A stretch of DNA of 64,000 bases from Gammaproteobacteria bacterium (GCA_018669845.1 JABHSO010000189.1:62001-126000), one strand, 5' to 3'; shown: positions 51,572 to 60,940, numbered from the stretch's first letter. Notes: generated by a model not told the origin, from the sequence alone. Translations and numbers: made by a program.

Positions 51572-52843
51572 CTAAATAGCCTTAAAGCCGATATCTGTAC
51601 GAAAATAGGATCCGTTCCAGTCTATTTTATTCACGATCTGGTAAGCAGCCTGTTGTGCCTGTTGTACATCATCACCCAAAGCCACAGCACATAAAACACG
51701 ACCTCCATTGCTTACCAGTTGTTGTTCTGAATTTAGTGTGGTTCCTGCATGAAAAACCTTAGTTGACTCAGTTTCAACTGGAATATTATTGATGGGTTCG
51801 CCTTTTTTATATTGATCAGGATATCCATTGGCGGCGAGAACAACGCCAAGTGAAACTTTGGTATTCCATACTGTTATTTGTTGATCAAGCTGGTGATCGA
51901 TAGCGGCCAGGCAATGTTCTACCAGGTCGGATTTCAGGCGCATTAAGATGGGTTGTGTTTCAGGATCACCAAATCGACAGTTATACTCAAGAACCTTGGG
52001 GACTCCATTTTTATCAATCATGAGACCAGCATATAGAAATCCTGTGTAGGGAGCGCCTTCGGCTGCCATGCCATCTACCGTAGGTCGAATTACTTCATCC
52101 ATGACGCGTTGAGACATTTCATCGGTTACAATCGGAGCGGGGGAATAAGCGCCCATGCCTCCTGTGTTTGGTCCTTTATCGCCATTATCACGAGCTTTGT
52201 GATCCTGTGATGTGGCCATTGGCAAGATATTTTCACCATCGACCATGCAGATAAAACTGGCTTCTTCACCTTGCAGAAACTCTTCGATAACAACACGGTG
52301 ACCTGCATCACCAAATGCATTACCGGCAAGCATGTCCTTTACCGCAGAAATTGCCTGCTCAGTGGTTTCAGCAAGTATTACCCCTTTTCCAGCTGCTAAA
52401 CCATCAGCCTTAATCACGATAGGCGCACCCACTTTTTCCAGGTAAGTAATGGCAGGATCGATTTCAGTAAAACTTTGATAATCTGCAGTAGGTATGTTGT
52501 GACGAGCGAGGAAATCTTTAGTGAAAGTCTTAGAACCCTCAAGTTGAGAAGCCTTCCGGCTGGGACCAAATATTTTTAATCCTTCGCTTTGAAAAAGATC
52601 CACAACACCATCAACCAGTGGTGCTTCCGGGCCGACAATAGTGAGTCCAATAGCTGAGGTTTTGGCAAATTCACATAAGCCAGTGATATCTTCAGCATTG
52701 ATATCGATATTGGTGAGTTTATTCTCTGTTGCTGTTCCGGCATTGCCAGGTGCTACATAAACTTCAGAAACAAGAGGAGACTGTGCAGCTTTCCAGGCCA
52801 GGGCATGTTCGCGGCCACCGCCACCAATAACGAGTACTTTCAT
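51572..52843 (-). CDS. purD: PurD, phosphoribosylamine-glycine ligase
   Basis: PurD joins glycine to phosphoribosylamine using ATP, the second step of purine synthesis. The 423-residue ATP-grasp protein starts KVLVIGGGGREHALAWKAAQ, with VGPEAPLVDGVVDLF, PIVIKADGLAAGKGVILAET and NTGGMGAYSPAPIV as family motifs, and the metal site LEYNCRFGDPETQPIL. Length matches E. coli PurD (429). It follows purH, with CACGAAG element copy 6 between the two. Confidence 0.97.
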   Translation of the reverse strand: MKVLVIGGGGREHALAWKAAQSPLVSEVYVAPGNAGTATENKLTNIDINAEDITGLCEFAKTSAIGLTIVGPEAPLVDGVVDLFQSEGLKIFGPSRKASQLEGSKTFTKDFLARHNIPTADYQSFTEIDPAITYLEKVGAPIVIKADGLAAGKGVILAETTEQAISAVKDMLAGNAFGDAGHRVVIEEFLQGEEASFICMVDGENILPMATSQDHKARDNGDKGPNTGGMGAYSPAPIVTDEMSQRVMDEVIRPTVDGMAAEGAPYTGFLYAGLMIDKNGVPKVLEYNCRFGDPETQPILMRLKSDLVEHCLAAIDHQLDQQITVWNTKVSLGVVLAANGYPDQYKKGEPINNIPVETESTKVFHAGTTLNSEQQLVSNGGRVLCAVALGDDVQQAQQAAYQIVNKIDWNGSYFRTDIGFKAI

Positions 52844-52866
52844 AGTTAAAACCTTTTAGTATATGT

Positions 52867-53045
52867 TTTACCACGAAGAGCACGAAGTACACGAAGATTA
52901 TTAATATTTATGAGTATTAATAATTTAAGATAATATTTTACACAGGTATTAAAATTTATGCTTATTGTGCTTTAGGCAACCAAATTTTATGTCGCTTTAA
53001 AATAATTCTAAAAACCTTCGTGTTCTTGGTGTTCATCGTGGTGAA
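52867..53045. repeat. CACGAAG long inverted repeat, copy 6, between purH and purD
   Basis: Left arm TTACCACGAAGAGCACGAAG then TACACGAAG; right arm on the other strand TTCACCACGATGAACACCAA then GAACACGAAGG. Core about 110 nt. It sits inside the purHD transcription unit, lengthening the normally short spacer to 210 nt. Confidence 0.85.
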
Positions 53046-53053
53046 TAAGTTCT

Positions 53054-54622
53054 TTAATGACGGAAATGACGCATTTTAGTGAATACCATAGCTATGCCAT
53101 GTTCATTAGCGGCATCGATAACTTCATTATCCCGCATGGAGCCACCAGGCTGAATGATTGCCTTAATGCCTGCATCATTGGCAGCATCGATGCCATCACG
53201 GAATGGGAAGAAAGCATCCGATGCCATAATTGATCCGGTGACTTCGAGGTTTGCATGTTGAGCTTTAATTCCTGCAATACGGGCACTGTTAATTCGTGAC
53301 ATTTGTCCTGCGCCTACACCGATGGTCATTAGTTCTTTTGCATAAACAATAGCATTTGATTTTACAAATTTAGCTATTTTCCAGCCAAATAGAAGGTCTG
53401 TCATTTGCTGTTCTGTGGGTTGTGTTTTTGTGACGACTTCCAGAGTGTCATACAAAGACATATCTGCATCCTGAACAAGCAATCCACCGTTAACTCTTTT
53501 TGAATCGAGTCGATAGGCTGCTTCTTTCCATTGTCCGGTTGATAACAATCTTACGTTTGGTTTAGTTGATATGATTTCAGCAGCATTTTCGTCAACTGAA
53601 GGTGCAATAATAACTTCTACAAATTGACGATCAATAATGGCCTGAGCAGTGTGCTCATCCAGGGGGCGGTTAAAAGCAATAATGCCTCCAAAAGCTGACT
53701 CGGGATCTGTCGCAAAAGCACGATCATAAGCTGTTAAAATATTATCGGTAGTCGCAACTCCACAAGGATTAGCATGTTTCACAATAACGCAGCTGGGTTC
53801 ATCAAACTGTTTGATGCATTCTAGCGCCGCATCTGTATCACCAATATTATTGTATGATAATTCTTTACCGGATAACTGAACTGCGGTGGCTATGCAAGGT
53901 TCTTTTAGATTAGTTTCTACATAGAATGCTGCATTCTGATGAGGGTTTTCACCGTAACGCATGCCTTGCATGTGCTGGTATTGAAAAGTAATTGTTCTTG
54001 GGAATTGTTTATCCTGTTCAGATTGTACCATGCGTCCAAAATAATTTGATATAGCACCATCATAACTGGAAGTATGTTCAAAGGCTTTAATGGCTAAAGA
54101 AAAACGTGTTTCAGCACTGACGGCCTGATTATTATCAGCCATTTCCTGTAAAACCTGAGAATAATCGAGTGGATCTATGACCACGCAAACCCGGGCATTA
54201 TTCTTAGCAGCTGATCGCAACATGGCTGGGCCACCAATATCGATATTTTCGATGGCATCTTCCAATGTGCAATCAGGATTTGCGACGGTTTGCTGGAAGG
54301 GGTATAAATTAATGACTACAAGATCAATCGGCTTGATATCATGTTCCGCCATAACAGCATCATCGACTCCGCTGCGACCAAGCAATCCCCCATGAACTTT
54401 AGGGTGTAATGTTTTTACCCTGCCATCCATCATCTCAGGAAAGCCAGTGTGATCTGCAATCTCAGTGACAGGAATATCATTGTCCGCAATCAGCTTTGCA
54501 GTTCCTCCGGTTGAGAGTAATTCAACTCCCTGCTCATGTAATGAACGAGCGAATTCCAGAATTCCAGATTTGTCAGAAACACTTAACAGTGCGCGGCGAA
54601 TTGATTGCTCTGAGTCGGCCAT
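53054..54622 (-). CDS. purH: PurH, AICAR transformylase/IMP cyclohydrolase
   Basis: PurH carries out the last two steps to IMP. The N-terminal MGS-like cyclohydrolase domain begins [20 protein letters not shown] and contains [11 protein letters not shown] and [20 protein letters not shown]; the C-terminal transformylase has [31 protein letters not shown] and [18 protein letters not shown]. The 522-residue length is standard. It probably forms an operon with purD. Confidence 0.97.
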   Translation of the reverse strand: MADSEQSIRRALLSVSDKSGILEFARSLHEQGVELLSTGGTAKLIADNDIPVTEIADHTGFPEMMDGRVKTLHPKVHGGLLGRSGVDDAVMAEHDIKPIDLVVINLYPFQQTVANPDCTLEDAIENIDIGGPAMLRSAAKNNARVCVVIDPLDYSQVLQEMADNNQAVSAETRFSLAIKAFEHTSSYDGAISNYFGRMVQSEQDKQFPRTITFQYQHMQGMRYGENPHQNAAFYVETNLKEPCIATAVQLSGKELSYNNIGDTDAALECIKQFDEPSCVIVKHANPCGVATTDNILTAYDRAFATDPESAFGGIIAFNRPLDEHTAQAIIDRQFVEVIIAPSVDENAAEIISTKPNVRLLSTGQWKEAAYRLDSKRVNGGLLVQDADMSLYDTLEVVTKTQPTEQQMTDLLFGWKIAKFVKSNAIVYAKELMTIGVGAGQMSRINSARIAGIKAQHANLEVTGSIMASDAFFPFRDGIDAANDAGIKAIIQPGGSMRDNEVIDAANEHGIAMVFTKMRHFRH

Positions 54623-54990
54623 ATTTCAGTCCTGAATTTTAAAACGACGCATTATAAACCTAGAATTCGTAGTTGGACAGCATTCAGATTGGTTTTGTGT
54701 GTTTGTCTGGCGTAGCTAAAAAATAAAGGAATGGCTAGTCCTTTCTATTTTTTTAGCATAGATAGGCGAACACACAAGATCTAGATGAGTGATGTAGCGG
54801 TTTTAGCTATCATGAAGAGCTTCCTCATGATTTAAATATGTAATTATATCAATAGGTTATGATTTTATTTAGCGGCCAACTGCGGATGCTAGGTTGCAGT
54901 ATGCATCGATTAACATGAAGAATGTTATGAATAAATATTATTGAATTTATTTAAATTGAGAAAAACTTGCAGGGCAGAAGGAGTCAAATA
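54623..54990. other. 368-bp gap between fis and purH
   Basis: The gap contains a long hairpin (54694-54778), a smaller palindrome ATCATGA / TCATGAT around 54808-54830, and A/T-rich DNA that should hold the purH promoter. No gene is supported. Confidence 0.55.
54694..54778. repeat. 85-bp imperfect hairpin between fis and purH
   Basis: Outer arms TTGTGTGTTTG and, on the other strand, TTGTGTGTTCG; further in, GCTAAAAAATA and GCTAAAAAAATAGA, closed by AAAGGA-ATGGCTAG-TCCTTT. The whole can fold into one long stem. It may end fis transcription or be another small inverted-repeat element. Confidence 0.6.
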
Positions 54991-55245
54991 TTAAGGATTA
55001 ATTTCGTATTGCTTGAGTTTTTTGCGTAATGTGCCGCGATTAATACCCAGGCAGCTTGCAGCTTTGGATTGATTGTTCTCACAATGGTCCATGATTGTTG
55101 AAAACAGCGGTTTTTCAATTTCAGACAATACTTTATCGTATAGATTACTGGGTATTTCTCCATCCAGATCACTAAGGTATTGCGTCAATGCTAATTCTAC
55201 CGTTTGTTTCAGGGAGTAATTATTTTTATTCGAGCTGCTATTCAA
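54991..55245 (-). CDS. fis: Fis, nucleoid-associated DNA-bending protein
   Basis: Fis bends DNA and controls rRNA promoters, recombination and growth-phase genes. The 84-residue product ends in the helix-turn-helix NQSKAASCLGINRGTLRKKL then KQYEINP, nearly the canonical Fis C-terminus, preceded by the dimerisation helices. E. coli Fis is 98 residues; the N-terminal arm is shorter here. It lies downstream of dusB as in enterics, but with a 241-nt gap. Confidence 0.94.
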   Translation of the reverse strand: MNSSSNKNNYSLKQTVELALTQYLSDLDGEIPSNLYDKVLSEIEKPLFSTIMDHCENNQSKAASCLGINRGTLRKKLKQYEINP

Positions 55246-55486
55246 ACCAATTTCTCATTATTAACAACACTGGTGGTAATTTAACCAGTAATATCAGGTA
55301 GTGCCCGGGGAAGGTGAATCCCTGAACTCCTGGTTGAAAACACGTTGATAGCGCAGGTATTTGAAAATCCAGCTTTTAGTCAGAGTCTTTTATAAATACA
55401 TCAGACTGCTATTAAACTGAATATCTCAAATACATACACTCTAGCCTGTGTTTCTCCATCTGCAACTGGATTTTACAGCTTACTTC

Positions 55487-56500
55487 TTAACAGGCAGTGT
55501 CAAAATAATTGGCATGCAATTGTTCAAAAAGTTGTTCTATAAGCCCTGTTTGCTCACTACTGGTCTCGGTTAACATGATCAGCTGTTTATAATTTTGCTG
55601 ATAAATATTTTCGTCACCAAGTTGCCAGTTAATGTGTTTACGTGCAATTCGCAGTCCCTGAAACTCTCCATAAAATTCATACAAATTTTGAAGATGTTGA
55701 AGTAGCCAGTTTTTTCTTATTGTCAGATCAGGTTCATCAAGTTCCAGTCCGGTATTCAGGTAATGGTCTATTTGACGAAAGATCCAGGGTTTATTCTGGG
55801 CAGCACGTCCAACCATGATAGCATCAGCGCCAGTGATGTCTATGACCGTTCGTGCTTTTTTTGCACTATCTATATCACCGTTAGCAATCAAAGGAATTGT
55901 AAGTTGTTGTTTTAATGAACGAATAGAGTCATATTCGGCAAATCCATTATATTTATCTTCACGAGTTCGACCATGAACTGTTAAAGCCTGAATGCCACAG
56001 TCTTCAGCAATCTTTGCAATTTGGCTTATGTTTTTATGCTCTCTGGACCAACCCGTACGGGTCTTTAATGTAACAGGCACTGAGACTGAACCCACTACGG
56101 CTGCAAGTATCTCAGCCACTTTTTTTTCATCTTTCATTAAAGCTGAGCCGGCCTCGACTTTACATACTTTTTTGGCAGGGCAACCCATGTTGATATCGAT
56201 TATTTGAGCACCCTGATCCACATTATATCGAGCTGCATCAGCCATTATTTCTGGATCTGCTCCAGCTATCTGTACGATAATCGGACCCGGCTCGCCCTGG
56301 TGATCTAGTCGCAATAAGGATTTTCGGGTTTTTCGTAACTCTGGTTTACTGCTGACCATTTCTGATACTGTCATGCCTGCCCCAAGTGACCGGCAAAGCT
56401 TTCGAAAAGGTCTGTCAGTTACTCCTGCCATGGGGGCTAATACCAGTCTGTTTGAAAACTGGTAAGGTCCAATGTTAAAACCTGACTGGTTATTTTCCAT
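55487..56500 (-). CDS. dusB: DusB, tRNA-dihydrouridine synthase B
   Basis: DusB reduces uridine to dihydrouridine in the tRNA D-loop using FMN and NADPH. The 337-residue product has VLAPMAGVTDRPFRKLCRSL, IDINMGCPAKKVCKVEAGSA (catalytic Cys), TLKTRTGWSREHKN, LTVHGRTREDKYNGFAEYD and ANGDIDSAKKARTVI. I use the ATG at 56500; an upstream ATG lies inside the previous gene. It belongs to the prmA-DUF3426-dusB-fis block. Confidence 0.95.
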   Translation of the reverse strand: MENNQSGFNIGPYQFSNRLVLAPMAGVTDRPFRKLCRSLGAGMTVSEMVSSKPELRKTRKSLLRLDHQGEPGPIIVQIAGADPEIMADAARYNVDQGAQIIDINMGCPAKKVCKVEAGSALMKDEKKVAEILAAVVGSVSVPVTLKTRTGWSREHKNISQIAKIAEDCGIQALTVHGRTREDKYNGFAEYDSIRSLKQQLTIPLIANGDIDSAKKARTVIDITGADAIMVGRAAQNKPWIFRQIDHYLNTGLELDEPDLTIRKNWLLQHLQNLYEFYGEFQGLRIARKHINWQLGDENIYQQNYKQLIMLTETSSEQTGLIEQLFEQLHANYFDTAC

Positions 56501-56504
56501 AGTA

Positions 56505-57290
56505 TCAGCTGTAAAATTCAAATTCATAGGCCAGGGCTTCGCTGCCCGGGTCTAGTATTTCCAGACGAAACTGTACTGGTTTGCCTGGTTTTAGCCGGTT
56601 GAGGGTTTTGTCTGCCAGAAATTCTTCAGACTTGAATAAGCGGTTCGCAATAAAATTACCCTGGGTGTCTGACAAGCTGATTAGTAATGATGGAATAGCC
56701 TGGCTGAAAGAGGCTTTATTTACAAATGATCCGCTAACCATCAGTGCATTTTTTCGGGTAGGGTGGGTGAATATGTTTCTTTCTAATAGTTTAATTTGTG
56801 CCAGGTTCGAAAAGCGAGATTCATCACAGGGAAGAATTTGACATAAATTTAAAATTTGTTGCTGATAATGTGGAGAGGAAATGAGTGTATATCGCTGGTA
56901 ATAAACAGTTTGTACTATAACGGTGATGACCAGCAGTAAAATACCCGCTACCCATAATAGCGGCCTAAAGTTATTTGCTGACGAATAGTTATCACCATAC
57001 ATGGCCTGTTTTAATGACACAGGTTCATCGGTAGATTCTTCAACAGATTCATCTTTTGAAACTTCAGGTTGTTGATTTTGTTTTTCAACATGTTGTAGCT
57101 GAATTAATGAGTCATCGAATTCACCGGTAAAATTTTCCAGACTTAATAAGGCATTAAAAACTTGCATGCACTCGCTACAGCGTACCTGACCTCTAGCGCT
57201 TTCAAGGTGGTCAGTCGTTAACTTAAAAATACTGTTGCAGTGCGGGCAGGTAGTTTGCATCGTGTCACTGAGATGCATGCGATTACTCAT
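56505..57290 (-). CDS. DUF3426 zinc-ribbon membrane protein
   Basis: The 261-residue product begins with a zinc ribbon of the MJ0042 type (TTCPHCNSIFKLTTDHLESA then RGQVRCSECMQVFNALLSLE), has a charged linker, one membrane helix at about residues 120-142 (LLWVAGILLLVITVIVQTVY) and a DUF3426 C-terminal domain. Function unknown. The ATG at 57290 overlaps the prmA stop by 4 nt (ATGA); internal ATGs are alternatives. This gene between prmA and dusB is common in gammaproteobacteria. Confidence 0.85.
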   Translation of the reverse strand: MSNRMHLSDTMQTTCPHCNSIFKLTTDHLESARGQVRCSECMQVFNALLSLENFTGEFDDSLIQLQHVEKQNQQPEVSKDESVEESTDEPVSLKQAMYGDNYSSANNFRPLLWVAGILLLVITVIVQTVYYQRYTLISSPHYQQQILNLCQILPCDESRFSNLAQIKLLERNIFTHPTRKNALMVSGSFVNKASFSQAIPSLLISLSDTQGNFIANRLFKSEEFLADKTLNRLKPGKPVQFRLEILDPGSEALAYEFEFYS

Positions 57291-58168
57291 AATCTGATAC
57301 CTGTTATGCGGCACCAACTATCTTTAATCTTAACTTCATCAAGTTGAAAATGTTGCTGATAAGCCTGTCCCACTGAACCTGCCTGAGCGGGTAAAATGCC
57401 TGACAGTACAAGTTGGGCACCTTTGATAGTGAGGGATGCAAGTTGAGGTTCCAACTCGACCAGGGGACCGGAAAGGATATTAGCCATCAGGTATTCAACC
57501 GGTTCAATATCCATTTTTTCAGGTAAGCAAATGCCAAGCCGTTCAGGGTCTATATCATTACGTTTTGCGTTATTGGCTGTAGCTTCAAGGGCTTGTGGAT
57601 CGATATCTGTGCTAGTTACTTTGCTAGCACCGAGCTTGATGGCAGCGATTGCCAGAATGCCGGAACCACAACCAAAATCTAATACTGATTTAGTTTCAGG
57701 AGGATTCTCATCTAAAAATTCGAGGCATAAAGCTGTAGTAGGGTGTGTACCTGTTCCAAAAGCGATGCCCGGGTCGAGAATGATATTACAGGCTTCAGGG
57801 TCAGGAGGTTCATGCCAGCTAGGACATATCCACAAATTCTTTCCAAACTGTAAAGGTGTGAACTGATCCAGAAAGACTCGTTCCCAGACCTGATCTTCTA
57901 GTAAATGTTTTCTTATGCTAGAGATTTGATGAGCTGGAAGTTTTTTTACCAGTTCATCGTATAAATCTTCTATGCTTCTGGTTTGTTCAAACAGGCCTGT
58001 TAACGTAGTGTTTGGCCAAACCGGAATTTCGCCGGGAAGAGGTTCATAGATAGGTTCATCTTTTGCATCTCCCAGAGTCAGGCTTAATGCGCCTGACTCC
58101 AGAAAAATATTTTCAGTGTTTTCAAGTTCTTCACGACTACACTGAATGCTAAGTTGTAACCATGGCAT
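57287..58168 (-). CDS. prmA: PrmA, ribosomal protein L11 methyltransferase
   Basis: PrmA trimethylates ribosomal protein L11 with S-adenosylmethionine. The 293-residue product starts MPWLQLSIQCSREELENTEN and has the SAM motif SVLDFGCGSGILAIAAIKLG, the preceding PGIAFGTGTHPTTALCLEFL and the YLMANILSGPLVELEPQLAS segment. Length equals E. coli PrmA (293). Its ATG overlaps the TGA that ends the reading frame of the 264-bp insertion lying between it and accC. Confidence 0.96.
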   Translation of the reverse strand: MPWLQLSIQCSREELENTENIFLESGALSLTLGDAKDEPIYEPLPGEIPVWPNTTLTGLFEQTRSIEDLYDELVKKLPAHQISSIRKHLLEDQVWERVFLDQFTPLQFGKNLWICPSWHEPPDPEACNIILDPGIAFGTGTHPTTALCLEFLDENPPETKSVLDFGCGSGILAIAAIKLGASKVTSTDIDPQALEATANNAKRNDIDPERLGICLPEKMDIEPVEYLMANILSGPLVELEPQLASLTIKGAQLVLSGILPAQAGSVGQAYQQHFQLDEVKIKDSWCRITGIRL

Positions 58169-58434
58169 CAGTGTTCTACCCGAGTGATAATTACGAATTC
58201 AGTTAGTTTGTCAACGTTCACGGCAAGGTGCTCCTCGTAGATAATGGTTATTCCCTTGTCAAGAGGTGCTACGCAGTCCGTGTGCGCTGACAAGCTAACC
58301 CGAGGGGCATCCCTGTCGTGTCCCGTAGCTGTGTTCCAGTGCTCGATAAGGGGGTAGTCATTACCTTCGCACTGCGCCTTGCTTCGAAACACGACAGGGG
58401 TGCTGAATTCGTAATTATCACACGGGTAGAGCAC
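58168..58434 (-). CDS. 88-codon reading frame spanning the insertion element (coding status uncertain)
   Basis: The frame starts with GTG at the first base of the element (immediately after the accC TGA) and ends at a TGA overlapping the prmA ATG. It encodes MLYPCDNYEFSTPVVFRSKA and ends LTEFVIITRVEH. No family is recognised, and its two ends are dictated by the terminal inverted repeat, so it may have value only as an open path for ribosomes, not as a protein. No clear RBS; coupling to accC would be needed. Confidence 0.35.
   Translation of the reverse strand: MLYPCDNYEFSTPVVFRSKAQCEGNDYPLIEHWNTATGHDRDAPRVSLSAHTDCVAPLDKGITIIYEEHLAVNVDKLTEFVIITRVEH
58171..58434. mobile_element. 264-bp palindromic insertion element between accC and prmA
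   Basis: The ends are 32-bp inverted repeats with 30 matches: left GTGTTCTACCCGAGTGATAA, right on the other strand GTGCTCTACCCGTGTGATAA, both continuing TTACGAATTCAG. TCA flanks both sides (58168-58170 and 58435-58437), a likely 3-bp target duplication. Inside are two more stems: 58202-58213 with 58288-58299, and 58307-58321 with 58389-58403 (14 of 15 paired). Removing the insert and one TCA restores CATTGATGCC, that is, accC stop overlapping prmA start. It has no transposase gene, so it is non-autonomous. Confidence 0.85.
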
Positions 58435-59778
58435 TCAATGAATACCTAGCTTTTTCTCAAGATAGTGAATATCCGTGCCGCCAGCCGCAAAATTTCCGTC
58501 GCTGATAATATCACGCTGAAGGTTGATATTTGATCTGATGCCTTCTATTACAATTTCTGATAATGCACCCGACATACGGGCAATGGCTGATTCACGGGTG
58601 TCTCCGAAAGTAATTAATTTACCGATCATCGAGTCATAATGAGGAGGTACTGAATAGCCATTATAAATGTGTGTATCCATTCTGACACCAGGGCCTCCGG
58701 GCGCGTGATACGAAGTGATTTTACCGGGTGAAGGCATGAATGTTTTTGAATCTTCAGCATTCAGCCTGCATTCAATAGCATGACCCCTAACTTTAATATC
58801 TTCCTGTTTATAATTGAGTTTATTTCCCGCTGCAATAGACAGTTGTTCACGAATAATATCGACACCGGTGATCATTTCAGTGACAGGGTGTTCAACCTGA
58901 ACACGGGTATTCATTTCTATAAAATAAAACTCACCATTTTCATATAAAAATTCAAAAGTTCCTGCACCTTCATAGCCCATTTCTTCACAGGCCATGGCAC
59001 AGCGCTCGCCAATTCTGGCACGTTGCTCGGGAGTGATACCTGGAGCAGGGGCTTCTTCGACCACTTTTTGATGTTTACGTTGCATGGAGCAGTCACGTTC
59101 GGCAAGATGAATCGCATTACCGTGTGAATCGGCTAATACCTGGATCTCTACATGACGAGGTTTTTCCAGATATTTTTCCATGTAAACAACATCATTGTTA
59201 AAAGCAGCACCGGCTTCAGTTTTAGTTAACTGTATTGAATTCAACAGGCTTCCTTCGGCATTTACAACGCGCATGCCGCGACCGCCACCGCCACCGGCAG
59301 CTTTAATGATGACCGGGTAACCGATTCTTTTTGCAATTTTTAGATTACGCTCATTGTCATCATTTAATGGGCCATCTGAACCTGGTACAGTAGGTACACC
59401 GGCATCTTTCATAGCTTTAATAGCTGCAACCTTGTCACCCATAGTGCGAATAGCTTTGGCGCTTGGTCCGATGAATTTAAAACCACTAGATTCAACCTGT
59501 TCGGCAAATTCAGCATTTTCTGATAGAAACCCATACCCTGGATGAATAGCTGAAGCATTGGTGACTTCAGCTGCACAGATAATAGCTGGAATATTAAGAT
59601 AACTTTCCAGAGAGGATGGCGGCCCAATACAGACTGATTCATCGGCCAGGCGAACATGTTTCAGATCGCTATCGGCTGTGGAATGAACTGCAACAGTTTG
59701 TATGCCCATTTCGCGACAGGCCCGGAGAATTCGTAGAGCTATTTCGCCACGATTGGCGATTACGATTTTTTCTAACAT
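58435..59778 (-). CDS. accC: AccC, biotin carboxylase of acetyl-CoA carboxylase
   Basis: AccC carboxylates biotin on AccB, the first half of malonyl-CoA synthesis. The 447-residue ATP-grasp protein begins [20 protein letters not shown] and has [15 protein letters not shown], the glycine-rich [37 protein letters not shown] and [20 protein letters not shown]. Length matches E. coli AccC (449). It follows accB after 12 nt. Its TGA at 58435-58437 coincides with one copy of the target duplication. Confidence 0.97.
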   Translation of the reverse strand: MLEKIVIANRGEIALRILRACREMGIQTVAVHSTADSDLKHVRLADESVCIGPPSSLESYLNIPAIICAAEVTNASAIHPGYGFLSENAEFAEQVESSGFKFIGPSAKAIRTMGDKVAAIKAMKDAGVPTVPGSDGPLNDDNERNLKIAKRIGYPVIIKAAGGGGGRGMRVVNAEGSLLNSIQLTKTEAGAAFNNDVVYMEKYLEKPRHVEIQVLADSHGNAIHLAERDCSMQRKHQKVVEEAPAPGITPEQRARIGERCAMACEEMGYEGAGTFEFLYENGEFYFIEMNTRVQVEHPVTEMITGVDIIREQLSIAAGNKLNYKQEDIKVRGHAIECRLNAEDSKTFMPSPGKITSYHAPGGPGVRMDTHIYNGYSVPPHYDSMIGKLITFGDTRESAIARMSGALSEIVIEGIRSNINLQRDIISDGNFAAGGTDIHYLEKKLGIH

Positions 59779-59790
59779 ATCAGACAGCCT

Positions 59791-60246
59791 CTACTCAATA
59801 ACAAATAAAACCTGGTCGAATTCGACGGGTTGACCATTTTCAAGCATGATTTGTTTAATTGTTCCTGCCTTATCTGCTTCTATCTGGTTCATCATTTTCA
59901 TCGCTTCAATGATGCACAAGGTATCACCGATATTGACTTTTTTACCCACAGAGACAAAAGAGCCTGATGTAGGTGAAGCTGATGAGTAATATGTACCAAC
60001 CATCGGCGATTTAACCTGATGTCCTGAGGGTTCTTCAGTAACACTCGGGGCAGGTGTGGCGGCCTCGGGAGCAGCGGCAGCAGGTGCTGCAATAGCAGGT
60101 GCGGCCATGGCGGGAGCAACTGCAACAGGAGCAGAGGCGAATTGCCTGCTGATTCGAACTGATTCTTCACCTTCTTTAATTTCAAGTTCGGCGATACCAG
60201 ATTCCTCCAGCAACTCTATAAGTTTTTTTATTTTTCGAATATCCAT
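59791..60246 (-). CDS. accB: AccB, biotin carboxyl carrier protein
   Basis: AccB carries biotin between AccC and the carboxyltransferase. The 151-residue product has an N-terminal helix pair ([20 protein letters not shown]), an Ala/Pro-rich linker, and the biotinyl domain with Lys117 in [16 protein letters not shown] as the biotin site. Length and layout are standard. It opens the accBC unit, with aroQ just upstream on the same strand. Confidence 0.97.
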   Translation of the reverse strand: MDIRKIKKLIELLEESGIAELEIKEGEESVRISRQFASAPVAVAPAMAAPAIAAPAAAAPEAATPAPSVTEEPSGHQVKSPMVGTYYSSASPTSGSFVSVGKKVNIGDTLCIIEAMKMMNQIEADKAGTIKQIMLENGQPVEFDQVLFVIE

Positions 60247-60277
60247 GAATTCTCTCTAATTTATGGTTCTGTTTAAG

Positions 60278-60718
60278 TTATTTGTTACAGCGTGATATCG
60301 CTGCTTTGAGGGCTAAAAGATAACTCTCTTTGCCCAATCCGCTGATAACGCCCACGGCGATATCAGATAAAAATGAATGTTGTCTGAATTCTTCTCGTGC
60401 ATGTACATTGGATAAATGTACCTCAATAAAAGGAATGCTACAGCCTAGAAAAGCATCACGAATAGCAACACTGGTGTGTGTAAATGCGGCTGGATTGATA
60501 ACAATAAAATCTGTTTTATCCTGTAAAGCCTGATGAATTCTATCGACTATCTGACCTTCATGGTTTGACTGGAAGGTTGCCAGATCAGTTGAATTTTCCT
60601 GTGCCAGTTGGGTTAACTGTTGGTTGATAGAGTCCAGCGTATCTACACCGTAGTGACCGGGTTCGCGTTGTCCAAGAAGGTTGAGATTTGGACCGTGGAT
60701 GACCAGAATATTGGACAT
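60278..60718 (-). CDS. aroQ: AroQ, type II 3-dehydroquinate dehydratase
   Basis: AroQ removes water from 3-dehydroquinate in the shikimate pathway. The 146-residue product has the type II motifs [55 protein letters not shown] and [20 protein letters not shown]. Length is standard. It lies immediately upstream of accB, a common order in gammaproteobacteria. A heptamer tandem repeat sits about 110-170 nt upstream of its start. Confidence 0.97.
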   Translation of the reverse strand: MSNILVIHGPNLNLLGQREPGHYGVDTLDSINQQLTQLAQENSTDLATFQSNHEGQIVDRIHQALQDKTDFIVINPAAFTHTSVAIRDAFLGCSIPFIEVHLSNVHAREEFRQHSFLSDIAVGVISGLGKESYLLALKAAISRCNK

Positions 60719-60825
60719 GCTTTAAATGATTTTACCGGAGTGTTAAAAATTGGATGCAATTCTCACATAGCTGCATGATCGTGTCCAGTTTTACTATAAA
60801 TTAACGATGATCGAGGCAATGTTTC

Positions 60826-60888
60826 TAAGTCTTAAGTCTTAAGTCTTAAGTCTTAAGTCTTAAGTCTTAAGTCTTAAGTCTTAAGTCG
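60826..60888. repeat. Heptamer tandem repeat (TAAGTCT), about nine copies
   Basis: TAAGTCT is repeated eight times without error, followed by a ninth unit TAAGTCG. The array is in the gap between the TlpA-like gene and aroQ, upstream of aroQ. Seven-base units in a non-coding position can change promoter or spacer length through slippage. Confidence 0.97.
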
Positions 60889-60940
60889 CTAGTCAAAAGC
60901 AAGAGTCAATGTTTTTGATTTTGGTGTTGAATTTTTACTA

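Noticed and set aside
58171-58434. The accC-prmA insertion as an integron attC site
   Set aside because: attC sites are shorter, have RYYYAAC-type core sites and no 32-bp terminal repeats or 3-bp target duplication; the restored TGATG junction fits transposition-like insertion better.
59898-60185. Leu/Pro-rich frame inside accB
   Set aside because: It is a frame-shifted reading of the Ala/Pro linker of AccB.
60826-60888. Heptamer array as a CRISPR or an iteron origin
   Set aside because: There are no spacers between units, and there is no replication initiator gene or DnaA-box cluster nearby.
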